This document shows positions 26,605 to 34,718 of a stretch of 64,000 bases of DNA, piece after piece. The DNA is taken from positions 1 to 64,000 of the IMG/VR virus record IMGVR_UViG_3300032783_000063; one strand, given 5' to 3'. Origin of the DNA: a virus. Below the pieces are notes generated by a model, which saw nothing but the letters and a program-made list of their open reading frames with translations, had not been told where the DNA came from and did no database searches. Within the stretch, counting starts at the first letter, position 1. Each line of letters opens with the position of its first letter. Both the position numbers and the translations under genes were made by a program.

Positions 26605-27255
26605 TTACATGCGGGAAGCTGCGTGCGGTACAGGACGGTGCGGCGGGAAGCACGCCGGCGTGCCCGTCAGCGGCACCGACGGGTAGTAGTCACAGGTCAC
26701 CGCGTCCACCGACGCGCACGTGATGCCGGCGTCCAGCCACCGGGAAACCAGATCCCAGTCATCGGCGCGGATCAGGCTCCGCCACGACGCCACGTCGAGG
26801 AGCTCACGGCGGTGCAGCAGCATGCACGACAGCACGCGGCCGTGCGCCAGCGGCCCGTCGCCGATCCGCAGCACGCTGTCCCCGGCGCACTTGATGACTG
26901 CCCGCGAGTACGCGAACCCCGCAGCCGGGTCAGACTCCAGAGCATCAGCCAGCAGCCGGAGATGGTCCGGCCGGTAGGCGTCGTCGTCGTCCAGGTAGGC
27001 GATCAGATTCCCGCGGGCGAGAGTGAGAGCGTGGTTGCGGGCATCCGCCCCGCCCGGCCCCGTAGTGACCGTCTCGCCGTACACGACCGGCAGCCCGGCG
27101 ACCAGGGCCTGCAGTTCCGGGTCCGGGTCGGAGACGACAACATGCTCAACGTCGGGATACGTCTGCGCCCGCACCGACGGGACACAGCGGCCCAGCAGCA
27201 GGTCGTGCCTGTGCCAGGTGGGCGTGATGACGGAGATCAGCCCTCGTCGGCCCAC
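26605..27255 (-). CDS. GT2 family glycosyltransferase between protease and capsid genes
   Basis: 216 residues. GTG 27253-27255 has GAGGA upstream and overlaps the protease gene by 19 bases. It carries LISVITPTWHRHDLLLGR, EHVVVSDPDPE, LIAYLDDDDAYRPDHL and ADDWDLVSRWLDAG. It is closest to the GT2 gene at 14230, sharing 47 identical bases. A GT gene directly between protease and capsid is notable: the capsid or its neighbours may be its acceptor (inference). The last about 20 residues (PACFPPHRPVPHA) are an unstructured tail. Confidence 0.85.
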   Translation of the reverse strand: MGRRGLISVITPTWHRHDLLLGRCVPSVRAQTYPDVEHVVVSDPDPELQALVAGLPVVYGETVTTGPGGADARNHALTLARGNLIAYLDDDDAYRPDHLRLLADALESDPAAGFAYSRAVIKCAGDSVLRIGDGPLAHGRVLSCMLLHRRELLDVASWRSLIRADDWDLVSRWLDAGITCASVDAVTCDYYPSVPLTGTPACFPPHRPVPHAASRM

Positions 27256-28214
27256 GGGTCCTCACGGCGCCCCAGCAGCGTCGCCGCCGCGGCAGCACCC
27301 AGCAGCCGCTTCGGCTGCGGCCGCGGCTTCACAGCCACCGACGGCCGGTCCGTCCGCACGAAGAACCGCCGCAGCTCATCCTGATCCGCGAGCTTCCGGA
27401 CCTCATCCACCTCAACACCCATATGATCCGCCAGCGACCGCAGCCCGGCCGACGCATCCGGGTACGCCGGGTCGACTACCGGGGCCACATCCACCAACTG
27501 CACCTCGACCAGCGACCTGACCGGATAGTTCGTGTCCTCCGTCAGATCCCACTCCTCGCCCCCGGAGGGCACCCGGAACGCGAAACTGGAATGCTGCACG
27601 TCACCCCGGCCCACCAGCTCGAGAATGTCGCCCCGGGACTGCGGCGGCAGCACGTCATAATGCAGCCCCACCCGGTCAACCTCGAGCCTCAGCGTGTTCC
27701 CCGCCGTCGTGCCCAGCAGCATGTCATCGGAATGGTTGTACCGGCACACCGCACCCGACCAGCCGCCCTGCCGCGCCTGGTTGAACGCCGACGGGAGGAC
27801 ACGCTCCACGAACCCGCCCAGGTTCCGCGACGTCACCGGCCGCTGCGTGGTGTGGAACACTGCGCCGTAGCCGACGATCCGGTTCCCCTCAACCTCGGAA
27901 CGGCATTCGACGGGGCCGCGGGTATAGCGGCGCTCCACCGGGACACGCTCGAGCATGGACCGCCCCGCATCGGACGCGACCTTTATGCCCATGCGTTCGG
28001 CCGCTGCTTTGATCTTCGGAAGGGCTTTGTCACCGAATGGGGACTGAGGGGCGCGAGCTAGGGCATTCCGGACATGAGCCTCGTCATGTATCGGAAAATG
28101 CCGCAAACTACGCGGAACGGTCTTGCCCTCTGCGTCTTTTGAGCCGCCGCTCTCCACGAATGCGAACTGACTGTCCGGGAGGTCGTTAATGTCCGATGTG
28201 GACATCTGTGTCAT
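27237..28214 (-). CDS. Prohead (capsid maturation) protease, S78 family
   Basis: 325 residues. Residues about 100-270 form an HK97 prohead protease: VGYGAVFHTTQ, VERVLPSAFNQA, the His at 161 in YNHSDDMLLG, and the catalytic Ser region QHSSFAF near 209-210, followed by PVRSLVEVQLVDVAPVVDPAYPDA. The N-terminal 80 residues (DLPDSQFAFVESGG, RHFPIHDEAHVRNALARA) are a DUF6582-like segment often fused to actinophage proteases or structural proteins. The C-terminal 45 residues are basic. It should cut the capsid delta-domain. ATG has GGGGCGC upstream. Confidence 0.88.
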   Translation of the reverse strand: MTQMSTSDINDLPDSQFAFVESGGSKDAEGKTVPRSLRHFPIHDEAHVRNALARAPQSPFGDKALPKIKAAAERMGIKVASDAGRSMLERVPVERRYTRGPVECRSEVEGNRIVGYGAVFHTTQRPVTSRNLGGFVERVLPSAFNQARQGGWSGAVCRYNHSDDMLLGTTAGNTLRLEVDRVGLHYDVLPPQSRGDILELVGRGDVQHSSFAFRVPSGGEEWDLTEDTNYPVRSLVEVQLVDVAPVVDPAYPDASAGLRSLADHMGVEVDEVRKLADQDELRRFFVRTDRPSVAVKPRPQPKRLLGAAAAATLLGRREDPWADEG

Positions 28215-28232
28215 AGTTGCGCCCCAATCGGG

Positions 28233-30818
28233 TTAATGCCAGCCGTTCGCCATGATCTTGCGTATTGCATCTGGGTCCAGCGGGTCGAGGTCGTAGTCCC
28301 CGTCCCACCTAGCGCGGGCCGCAGCCGCAGCGGCCTGCGGGTTCCCCGCCGCGCCCTTCCCGTTCGCCGCAGCCGCAGGCGCGGCCTGGCCAGGAGCCTG
28401 CGCCTGCGCAGGCTTCGTCTTCGCGATCGTCTCCGCCGACTTCATCGCCAGCAGATCCGCAGGCCCCGGCTGCACAAGCTTCTCCATCGACACCGGGATC
28501 TCCTTGATCCCGCGTGCCATCGCCACCAGCACCTCGAGCGGCATCGGGTCATCCCCGATCGCCCCGGCCAGCGGCTCCTCTTCTTCTTTCGCCCGGACCT
28601 CGTTCGCCGTCATCATCCCGATGTCACGGGCCAGCTTGTAAATGTTGAACCTGGCCTCAGTCGTCGTCTTCAGCATTGCTGCAGTGTTGAACCGGACGTA
28701 CTGGGCTTCGGGGAGGATGCCGAACAGCGCGGTCTCGAACCGGACCAGCCACGGCCGCAGCGTGTCCGTTACCAGACTGATGGACTCCTGCTCTTGGGTG
28801 GAATAAGTCAAACTGCTACCTCTTGACCCACCGATACGCTCTGGAGGCAGCCCCAGGATCGCCGCGATCTGCGTCGCATTCAGCTGCATGGAGTTATGGG
28901 TGATCAGGCCCTCGGTGACATGCGTGTGCGTGCCAGCCACCGTGACCGCGTAAGTGTGCTGATCAGGGGCATCCTCGACAGCGACAACCCTGGTCCATCG
29001 GACGTCCGAACGGGCGCCGTTAGTGCGGTACCCCGTTGCCGCGGCGGCCCAGGTAGCTAGCCGTGCCGCCTTTCTTGGGTGCGCGGGCGTCAGCAGGCCA
29101 GCTAGACGAGCAACGTTGCCGCGGCCGCAGACCGTCAGAGTCCAGCAGTCCTTGGCGTTGCATTCCTGCCCCATGACCATCCGGACATGGGCGGCCTCAT
29201 GGAGCCGTATGGCCGACTGGACGCCCATCATGGCAAGCATGTGCTGGCACTCATCAAGAAGCCGACGGGACACTGAGGCCCAGTAGACGATCGGCTGAGG
29301 CCGAGTCTCAGCTACTACACAGCCATCCGTGTCCAGGTATCCGCTGAGGAACGACGCCTGGGCCTTACGGCCGCCAGTCAGGACAGCTTCGGGTACACGC
29401 TTGTGTTCTGCGCTGAACCCGAGGACGCCGAAGTCGCTCAGTTCCTTACGTAGTCCGCTGAGACGCCCAGGATGTCCGCCAGTTTTCATTCGGTAATTGC
29501 CGGGGCGCCTCCGTGGCATAAGCGCCCCACCGCGCTCACCAAGCCAGTCATCTAGCCTGCTGATGATCGCTGGCTCATCGCCGGTGAACGAGGAGTGGCG
29601 CCCGGTCAGTCCACCGTCGCCGACAAGCGCGCCCAGCGCCCATGCGGTTTCCGTGTCGAGGTCTCCGCCGCCATCCCAGTCCAGTGCGACCCGGACGTAA
29701 TCGCCGACCCGCAAGTCGCTTGCTTTGACCCATCGGGCGTTATCGTCCAGGGATCCGTAATAGCGCTTACCGGGGGACCGCGGGCGGCGGGACGCCCAGT
29801 ACGGGTGCTGCGGGGATGTTTCCAGTTGACGTCCACACTGGGTGCGGATCCGGTTCACCGGGCCTGCTGGCTTCTTGGCGACAGCAGCGACCGTGGCGGG
29901 CACCAGTCGTGTACCGTCCCACGACAGAACTTCATCGCCAACTGCGAGTTCATCGGCGCGCCGAAGGGCGCCGTTCGGTAGGGAGAACATACTTGATCCT
30001 ACCGCGCATTCTAGAAACTGCGCCTCACTTGGCGGCACCGACACGGGCTTGTAATCCCAGTCCCGTCCGTACACCAATGGCTCACGGCGGCGGATCGAGT
30101 TGCTCAGACGGCGGCGGATCTCATCCGCCTGCTCGCTGTCGACCTCGATTTCCGTGTTCTGGAATGTTCCCGGCGGCCACCCGCCGGCCCGGTACCACGA
30201 CGCCCCGTACTCCAGCGCATCCTGACCCGAGTTGATCAGGTTCATGAACAGCCGCAGAGGCGACAGGCCCAGGACTTTCCCCGGCACGGAGAACGCCCGG
30301 ATGTGGAACAGGTCCGCCCGGTTCAGCTGCGTCCCGTGGAACAGGATCCGCGCCCTGAGCGGGTTCCAGGGCTGGTCGTCGTCTTCGATGACCTCGACCC
30401 GGTCCATCGGCAGCCACTCGATGCCCGTCGGATACCCGTAGCCGTCGCGGCCGGTGATCAGGCCCATGGCGTTGCCCTGGAGGATCAGGGACACCATCGC
30501 CATGTGCACCCAGTCGTAGATGGTGCCCATGGCGGACGGCTGGGTCAGCAGCTGCCCGGTCGTGACTTTGACGGGGTCGCCGTTGGGGAGTTTCCGGTAC
30601 TGCTGGATGGGGAGCGAGGCGACCATGTCGGCGATGAGGCGGGCGCCGGCGTAGAGGGGGCCGAGGCGGAGGGCGTGCTCGACGCCGACGACCATCTGCG
30701 AGGGATGCGCCGGCCCGCCCGCGCTGTAGGGCACGTAGGGGCTATCCCAGGGGCGCCAGGGTACCTGGATCGCTCTGCGTTCCTCGCGGGAGGCGGCGAT
30801 CCGGTCCAGGAGACCCAC
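28233..30818 (-). CDS. Portal protein interrupted by an intein
   Basis: 861-residue precursor. GTG 30816-30818 is chosen because CCGGAGGGGGCGC lies just before it; the reading frame is open to 30872, which would overlap the divergent gene's regulatory region. The portal parts are LYAGARLIADMVASLPIQ, TIYDWVHMAMVSLILQGNA, LFHIRAFSVPGKVLGLSPL and, after splicing, ATQIAAILGLPPERIGG with TTEARFNIYKLARDIGMMT. A 372-residue intein separates FLE from SMQLN. Without it the portal is about 489 residues, the normal size. The portal forms the 12-mer DNA entry ring; it follows the terminase genes. Confidence 0.9.
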   Translation of the reverse strand: MGLLDRIAASREERRAIQVPWRPWDSPYVPYSAGGPAHPSQMVVGVEHALRLGPLYAGARLIADMVASLPIQQYRKLPNGDPVKVTTGQLLTQPSAMGTIYDWVHMAMVSLILQGNAMGLITGRDGYGYPTGIEWLPMDRVEVIEDDDQPWNPLRARILFHGTQLNRADLFHIRAFSVPGKVLGLSPLRLFMNLINSGQDALEYGASWYRAGGWPPGTFQNTEIEVDSEQADEIRRRLSNSIRRREPLVYGRDWDYKPVSVPPSEAQFLECAVGSSMFSLPNGALRRADELAVGDEVLSWDGTRLVPATVAAVAKKPAGPVNRIRTQCGRQLETSPQHPYWASRRPRSPGKRYYGSLDDNARWVKASDLRVGDYVRVALDWDGGGDLDTETAWALGALVGDGGLTGRHSSFTGDEPAIISRLDDWLGERGGALMPRRRPGNYRMKTGGHPGRLSGLRKELSDFGVLGFSAEHKRVPEAVLTGGRKAQASFLSGYLDTDGCVVAETRPQPIVYWASVSRRLLDECQHMLAMMGVQSAIRLHEAAHVRMVMGQECNAKDCWTLTVCGRGNVARLAGLLTPAHPRKAARLATWAAAATGYRTNGARSDVRWTRVVAVEDAPDQHTYAVTVAGTHTHVTEGLITHNSMQLNATQIAAILGLPPERIGGSRGSSLTYSTQEQESISLVTDTLRPWLVRFETALFGILPEAQYVRFNTAAMLKTTTEARFNIYKLARDIGMMTANEVRAKEEEEPLAGAIGDDPMPLEVLVAMARGIKEIPVSMEKLVQPGPADLLAMKSAETIAKTKPAQAQAPGQAAPAAAANGKGAAGNPQAAAAAARARWDGDYDLDPLDPDAIRKIMANGWH
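28893..30008 (-). mobile_element. Intein with LAGLIDADG homing endonuclease
   Basis: Encodes 372 residues from Cys1 (codon 30006-30008) to the final Asn (codon 28893-28895), with Ser as the +1 residue. Splicing blocks: block A GDEVLSWDG, block B TSPQHPYW (His about 68), block F HTYAVTVAGTHTHV and block G ending LITHN. Two LAGLIDADG motifs, ALGALVGDGG (about 124) and FLSGYLDTDG (about 220), keep their acidic residues, so the homing endonuclease looks intact. All residues needed for self-splicing (Cys1, penultimate His, last Asn, +1 Ser) are present. The insertion is in a highly conserved portal stretch, as inteins prefer. Confidence 0.93.
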
Positions 30819-30851
30819 AGCGCCCCCTCCGGCGTGTCGCATGCCTGTTTG

Positions 30852-30879
30852 CGGTGTACCGACAGCCATCACGGTGTAC
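30852..30879. promoter_or_regulatory. Paired CGGTGTAC repeats in divergent gap
   Basis: CGGTGTAC occurs at 30852-30859 and 30872-30879, exactly 20 bases apart (two helix turns), between the portal gene and the divergent HTH gene. It is a candidate operator for that HTH protein. No clean promoter boxes were seen. Confidence 0.35.
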
Positions 30880-30889
30880 GGTGGCAGAC

Positions 30890-31117
30890 ATGAGCATGGA
30901 ACCCATGGTTGAACAACAGCAAGCCGACGCCCTCGCGGCCCTCATCGAGCCCGGTCGCCGCCGCCGCGCCGCAGTCACCACCGCAGCCGACGCTGACGCC
31001 GAACTGCACCCGCTCGTCGTCGCCGCAGTCAAAGCCGGATGCTCCTACCGGCGCATCCGGCAGCTCACCGGACTATCCCTGGACACCATCGGCGCCTGGG
31101 CAAAGGCCGGACGATGA
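30890..31117 (+). CDS. Small helix-turn-helix protein
   Basis: 75 residues; ATG 30890. The C-terminal 30 residues (AGCSYRRIRQLTGLSLDTIG) look like a resolvase/MerR-type helix-turn-helix, with RRIRQLTGLS as the turn. The rest is charged helix. It is coupled to the helicase gene by ATGA. It opens the plus-strand cassette and could regulate it. Confidence 0.6.
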   Translation: MSMEPMVEQQQADALAALIEPGRRRRAAVTTAADADAELHPLVVAAVKAGCSYRRIRQLTGLSLDTIGAWAKAGR

Positions 31118-32496
31118 CCGGCGGCTATGCGGCGTTCCTCGCCGCCAAAGCCCAGCTAGACGGTGCCGCTGGCTTTGAGCCCTCATGGATGCCGTCCGCC
31201 CTGTTCCCGTTCCAGGTCTTCCTCACCGAATGGGCTATCCGCCAGGGCCGCGCTGCCCTGTTCGAAGACTGCGGTCTCGGCAAGTCTTGCCAGGAACTGG
31301 CCTGGGCGCAGAACGTCTACAAGCACACCGGGAAACCCGTGCTGATGCTCGCCCCGCTCGGGGTCACATTCCAGATGCAGGCCGAAGCGGAGAAGTTCGG
31401 CATCGAGGCAGCCATCTCGCGGGACGGATCGGCACCCGCCGGGATAACGGTCACCAACTACGAGCGGCTGGAAAAGTTCGACTCCAGCCGGTTCGGCGGC
31501 GTGGTCTGCGACGAATCCAGCGTCCTCAAGTCTTTCGACGGGGTACGCCGCACGAGGATCACTGAGTTCGCGCGGACCCTGCCGTACCGGCTGCTGGGCA
31601 CTGCGACAGCAGCCCCGAACGACTACATCGAGCTCGGCACGTCATCCGAGGCACTCGGATATCTCGGCCACATGGACATGCTCGCCGCGTTCTTCACCAA
31701 CAAAGAGAAAACGATGAAAGCCATGGGCGGGAAGTGGCGGCCGCGGACAGGCGAGGCGTGGCGGTTCAAAGGCCACGCCGAGGACCAGTTCTGGCGGTGG
31801 GTGTCGTCGTGGGCCCGGACAGCCCGGAAACCATCCGATCTCGGATTCGACGACAACGGGTTCATTCTCCCGCCGCTTGAGGAACGGCTGCATATCGTGA
31901 AGGCCCGGACGCTGGCCGACGGCACCCTGTTCGACCTGCCCGCGCACGGCCTGCAGGAAGAACGTGAGGAAGCTCGCCGCACCCTGCCCGAACGATGCGA
32001 GAAAGCCGCCGAGCTCCTCGCCGCCGACGACCATGGTGTCGCCTGGTGTCACCTCAACGACGAGGGAAAACTTCTCGCCAGGCTGATCGACGGAGCCGTC
32101 GAAGTAGCCGGATCGGACAGCAACGAAGACAAAGAAGAGAAACTGGCCGCGTTCGCCTGCGGCGAGATCCGCGTCCTGGTAACCAAACCGAAAATCGCAT
32201 CATTCGGGCTGAACTGGCAGCACTGCCATCGGATGACGTTCTTCCCGAGCCACAGTTACGAGCAGATGTTCCAGGCCATCCGGCGATGCTGGCGGTTCGG
32301 CCAGACCCAGCCAGTCACCGTGGACATGGTCGCCACCGAAGGCGGCGCGAACGTGCTCAAGAACCTCGAGCGCAAAGCAGCCGCCGCCGACCGCATGTTC
32401 GACTCCCTGACCGCGCACGTCAACGACGCGCTGTCGATCCGCCGCAGCCAGACCTTCAACCAGGAAGCAGAGGTGCCCTCATGGGTAACGTCCTAG
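31114..32496 (+). CDS. SNF2-like DEAD/DEAH helicase
   Basis: 460 residues; ATG overlaps the previous stop (ATGA). Motif I is EDCGLGKS (residues 51-58, giving Walker A GLGKS). Motif II is CDESSVLKS (133-136, DESS). Motif III is LLGTATAAPND. Late motifs include LVTKPKIASFGLNWQ (V) and QAIRRCWRFGQTQPVTVD (VI). These are signatures of SF2 helicases of the SNF2/RapA-like branch widely found in phages next to DNA methyltransferases. It may translocate on DNA for modification or remodel replication or transcription complexes. No nuclease domain is seen. Confidence 0.85.
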   Translation: MTGGYAAFLAAKAQLDGAAGFEPSWMPSALFPFQVFLTEWAIRQGRAALFEDCGLGKSCQELAWAQNVYKHTGKPVLMLAPLGVTFQMQAEAEKFGIEAAISRDGSAPAGITVTNYERLEKFDSSRFGGVVCDESSVLKSFDGVRRTRITEFARTLPYRLLGTATAAPNDYIELGTSSEALGYLGHMDMLAAFFTNKEKTMKAMGGKWRPRTGEAWRFKGHAEDQFWRWVSSWARTARKPSDLGFDDNGFILPPLEERLHIVKARTLADGTLFDLPAHGLQEEREEARRTLPERCEKAAELLAADDHGVAWCHLNDEGKLLARLIDGAVEVAGSDSNEDKEEKLAAFACGEIRVLVTKPKIASFGLNWQHCHRMTFFPSHSYEQMFQAIRRCWRFGQTQPVTVDMVATEGGANVLKNLERKAAAADRMFDSLTAHVNDALSIRRSQTFNQEAEVPSWVTS

Positions 32497-33503
32497 ACCA
32501 GGAAATCACCGGCCGGTGGGCCCTGTACAACAGCGACTGCCTGGAAGTGATGCCAGGACTACCCGACGGCTCCATACACCTGTCCGTATACAGCCCGCCG
32601 TTCATCGGCCTGTACGTTTACAGTTCCTCAGACCGCGACCTGTCGAACTGCCGGAGTTACGACGAGTTCTTCACCCAGTACGAGTTCATGGTCGAGGAGA
32701 TCGCCCGGCTGACCATGCCAGGCAGGATCAGCGCCGTGCACTGCATGGACGTCCCGTCCGGGAACTCCGGCGGAGACTCCCTGACAGACTTCCCCGGCGA
32801 CATCATCCGGCTGCACTGCCGCCTCGGCTTCGAATACGTCGGCCGTCACTCCATCTGGAAAGAGCCCCTGGCGGTCCGGAACCGGACCATGGTCAAAGAC
32901 CTGACCCATCAGACCACCGTGCAGGACTCCGGGCTCGCCGGGATCGCCTCAGCGGACTACCTGCTGATCTTCCGCAAAACCGGGACCAGCCCCGTCCCGG
33001 TGACACACCCGAACGGGTTCACCACCTACCACGGTGCCAGCAGCCCGCCAGCCGACGTCCTCCGATACCAGGGATGGACAGGCAACCAGATCGAGAACCG
33101 GTACTCACAGTGGGTATGGCGCCAGTATGCGTCGTCGGTGTGGGATGACATCCGCGGGAACCTCGGCCAGTGGGACAAGCGCCCCGGCCAGGAAGGCTAC
33201 ATAGCACCCGTGCTTCCTTACCGCGAGTCCCGCGACGAGGAAGACGAGAAGCACGTCCACCCACTGCAGCTGGATGTAATCCGCCGGGTCGTTGACCTGC
33301 GCACCAACCCAGGCGAGGTGGTGCTCACACCGTTCCTCGGGGTCGGATCAGAGGCATATGCGGCGGTGGAACTCGGCCGCCGGGCGATCGGCATCGAACT
33401 GAAGCCCTCCTACTACCGGCAGGCCGTCAAGAACCTCCGTGAGATTCGGCACGACCAGGAGGCCGGCCAGGCTGACCTGTTCGAGACAGCGGGCGTGTCA
33501 TGA
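32481..33503 (+). CDS. DNA methyltransferase (beta class, N6A or N4C)
   Basis: 340 residues; ATG 32481 has AGAGGTG upstream and overlaps the helicase gene by 16 bases. The catalytic motif SVYSPPF (SPPF at 38-41) comes first, and the SAM motif FLGVGSEAYAAVELGRRAIG (from 285) comes late. That order is the beta class, used for N6-adenine or N4-cytosine methylation. Between them lies a target-recognition region with GRISAVHCMDVPSG. No restriction enzyme is adjacent, so protection of phage DNA from host restriction is the likely use. Confidence 0.85.
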   Translation: MGNVLDQEITGRWALYNSDCLEVMPGLPDGSIHLSVYSPPFIGLYVYSSSDRDLSNCRSYDEFFTQYEFMVEEIARLTMPGRISAVHCMDVPSGNSGGDSLTDFPGDIIRLHCRLGFEYVGRHSIWKEPLAVRNRTMVKDLTHQTTVQDSGLAGIASADYLLIFRKTGTSPVPVTHPNGFTTYHGASSPPADVLRYQGWTGNQIENRYSQWVWRQYASSVWDDIRGNLGQWDKRPGQEGYIAPVLPYRESRDEEDEKHVHPLQLDVIRRVVDLRTNPGEVVLTPFLGVGSEAYAAVELGRRAIGIELKPSYYRQAVKNLREIRHDQEAGQADLFETAGVS

Positions 33504-33781
33504 GCCTGCAGGACCGGGTGGTTGCCTACCATGAGGCCCGGTTCCCGGTCTGCACCCCCCACGAGGTGATCCTCAAGGCCATGGCGGAACTCGGCGAGGT
33601 CGCCGACGCAGCCCAGATCCAGATGCCCCGCGGCGACCTGGTCGAGGAAGCCGCAGATGTGGTGATCACCATGTTCGCACTGACCGGCCGCTGGTACGGG
33701 GCGAACCTGCTGGACGCGGTAGAGGCGAAGCTAGGGATCCTGTCGACGCCGGGGGCGCACCGGGCATCCCTGGCTGGCTAG
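33500..33781 (+). CDS. MazG-like nucleotide pyrophosphohydrolase
   Basis: 93 residues; ATG overlaps the methyltransferase stop. The all-alpha NTP-PPase core is visible: KAMAELGEVADAA (E-x-x-E) and EEAADVVITMFALTG (E-x-x-D), then NLLDAVEAKLGIL. It would hydrolyse NTP or dNTP analogues to monophosphate plus pyrophosphate, useful for nucleotide pool control in phage infection. Convergent with the next gene with a 4-base overlap. Confidence 0.75.
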   Translation: MSLQDRVVAYHEARFPVCTPHEVILKAMAELGEVADAAQIQMPRGDLVEEAADVVITMFALTGRWYGANLLDAVEAKLGILSTPGAHRASLAG

Positions 33782-34164
33782 CGGCCCTTCGCACGGCGGA
33801 CGGCCTCACGGGTGGCGTTCATCGCGGGCTGGTCGCCACCCATCCGCTCCAGCGCGGCCCGCATCGCCAGGTTGTCTTCCACCAGGTCAGCCTTGGACGG
33901 ACCCTGCCCGCGGCCGTTCTTCCACCCCAGCGCAGCAGCAGCCCACGACCAGGCCATCACCGCGAACAGGACGGTGAACACCTTGCCGACCAGCCACGCA
34001 GCCCCGTACAAGACGGAGGCAACCCCGGTAAGGAACGCCTCGCGTGGTTCCGCCGCATGGGCACGGGCGGAAATCTGCTCGAGCCGCTCATGCCTGCCGG
34101 CCGCCCGCGGATCGGAGACACCGGTCAGGTCAAGCTGTTCGGTGAGATCAGCGGCCAGCGCCAT
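33778..34164 (-). CDS. Small membrane protein
   Basis: 128 residues, ATG 34162-34164, GGGAAGGA upstream. It has a charged N-terminal helix (HERLEQISARAHAAEPREAF), one clear hydrophobic span (VLYGAAWLVGKVFTVLFAVM) and a basic/amphipathic C-terminal tail. Its end overlaps the MazG gene and its start lies inside the end of the upstream gene (40 bases). No family recognised. Confidence 0.6.
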   Translation of the reverse strand: MALAADLTEQLDLTGVSDPRAAGRHERLEQISARAHAAEPREAFLTGVASVLYGAAWLVGKVFTVLFAVMAWSWAAAALGWKNGRGQGPSKADLVEDNLAMRAALERMGGDQPAMNATREAVRRAKGR

Positions 34165-34442
34165 AACCGGTCCTTCCCTGCCTCGCGCGGCGGATGGTGA
34201 CGGATGTAGTGCTCCCACGGCGCCTCGTAGGTCGGGTGCTGCCCGCAGGCGTTCTCGACGCGGCGGTGCAGCGGTTTGAGGATGTACATGCGCCGGCCGG
34301 CACGGACGCCAATGAGATGCCCGTGGAGCCGCAAAAGGTACATGTCGCAGCCGTAGCGGACGACGACATCGACGGGGTTCCACCATTGCGGGCGGCGGAC
34401 GTTCAGCCCGTAAGCTGCCAGCACCCGCCACAGCCGGTCCAC
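34125..34442 (-). CDS. Small hypothetical protein (WWNP-type)
   Basis: 105 residues, GTG start with AGGCGTCC just before it. Composition is aromatic and His/Arg-rich: RRPQWWNPVDVVVRYG, MYLLRLHGHLIGVRAGRRMY, APWEHYIRHHP. It is well conserved-looking but no family is recognised. It follows the zinc-finger gene in a compact minus-strand run after the terminase. Confidence 0.5.
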   Translation of the reverse strand: MDRLWRVLAAYGLNVRRPQWWNPVDVVVRYGCDMYLLRLHGHLIGVRAGRRMYILKPLHRRVENACGQHPTYEAPWEHYIRHHPPREAGKDRLWRWPLISPNSLT

Positions 34443-34448
34443 GGACGC

Positions 34449-34697
34449 CTATGGCATGCGGGTCATGAAAACACCGCCGCTGGGTGCCGAGTTGAGTTCC
34501 TCGGGCATGACTTTCCCGGAGCCGCCACAGTCGGGGCATTCCCGGCCGCCGTTCATGATGGTGCCAGTGCCGTCACAGGTCGGGCAGGTCACCTCGCCGG
34601 GAGTACCCGTGTCCGGAGGCTCGGGCATGGGCGCGGCGGCGCGGAGTTGGCCGACCGTGGACGCACGGACCACGGCACGCTGCCGGACCTGGCCCAT
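34449..34697 (-). CDS. Small DnaJ-type zinc finger protein
   Basis: 82 residues with GGGGGGC upstream. Two C-x-x-C-x-G-x-G units (CPTCDGTGTI and CPDCGGSGKV) form a DnaJ-central-domain-like zinc site, here without a J domain. Such stand-alone units occur in phages. It sits just after the large terminase gene. Confidence 0.65.
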   Translation of the reverse strand: MGQVRQRAVVRASTVGQLRAAAPMPEPPDTGTPGEVTCPTCDGTGTIMNGGRECPDCGGSGKVMPEELNSAPSGGVFMTRMP

Positions 34698-34718
34698 CAG
34701 TTGCCCCCCGGAAACAGT

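Noticed and set aside
30890-33781. A full DISARM-type defence system
   Set aside because: Helicase and methyltransferase are present, but the phospholipase-D, DUF1998 and other partners are absent and the genes sit in a phage structural block.
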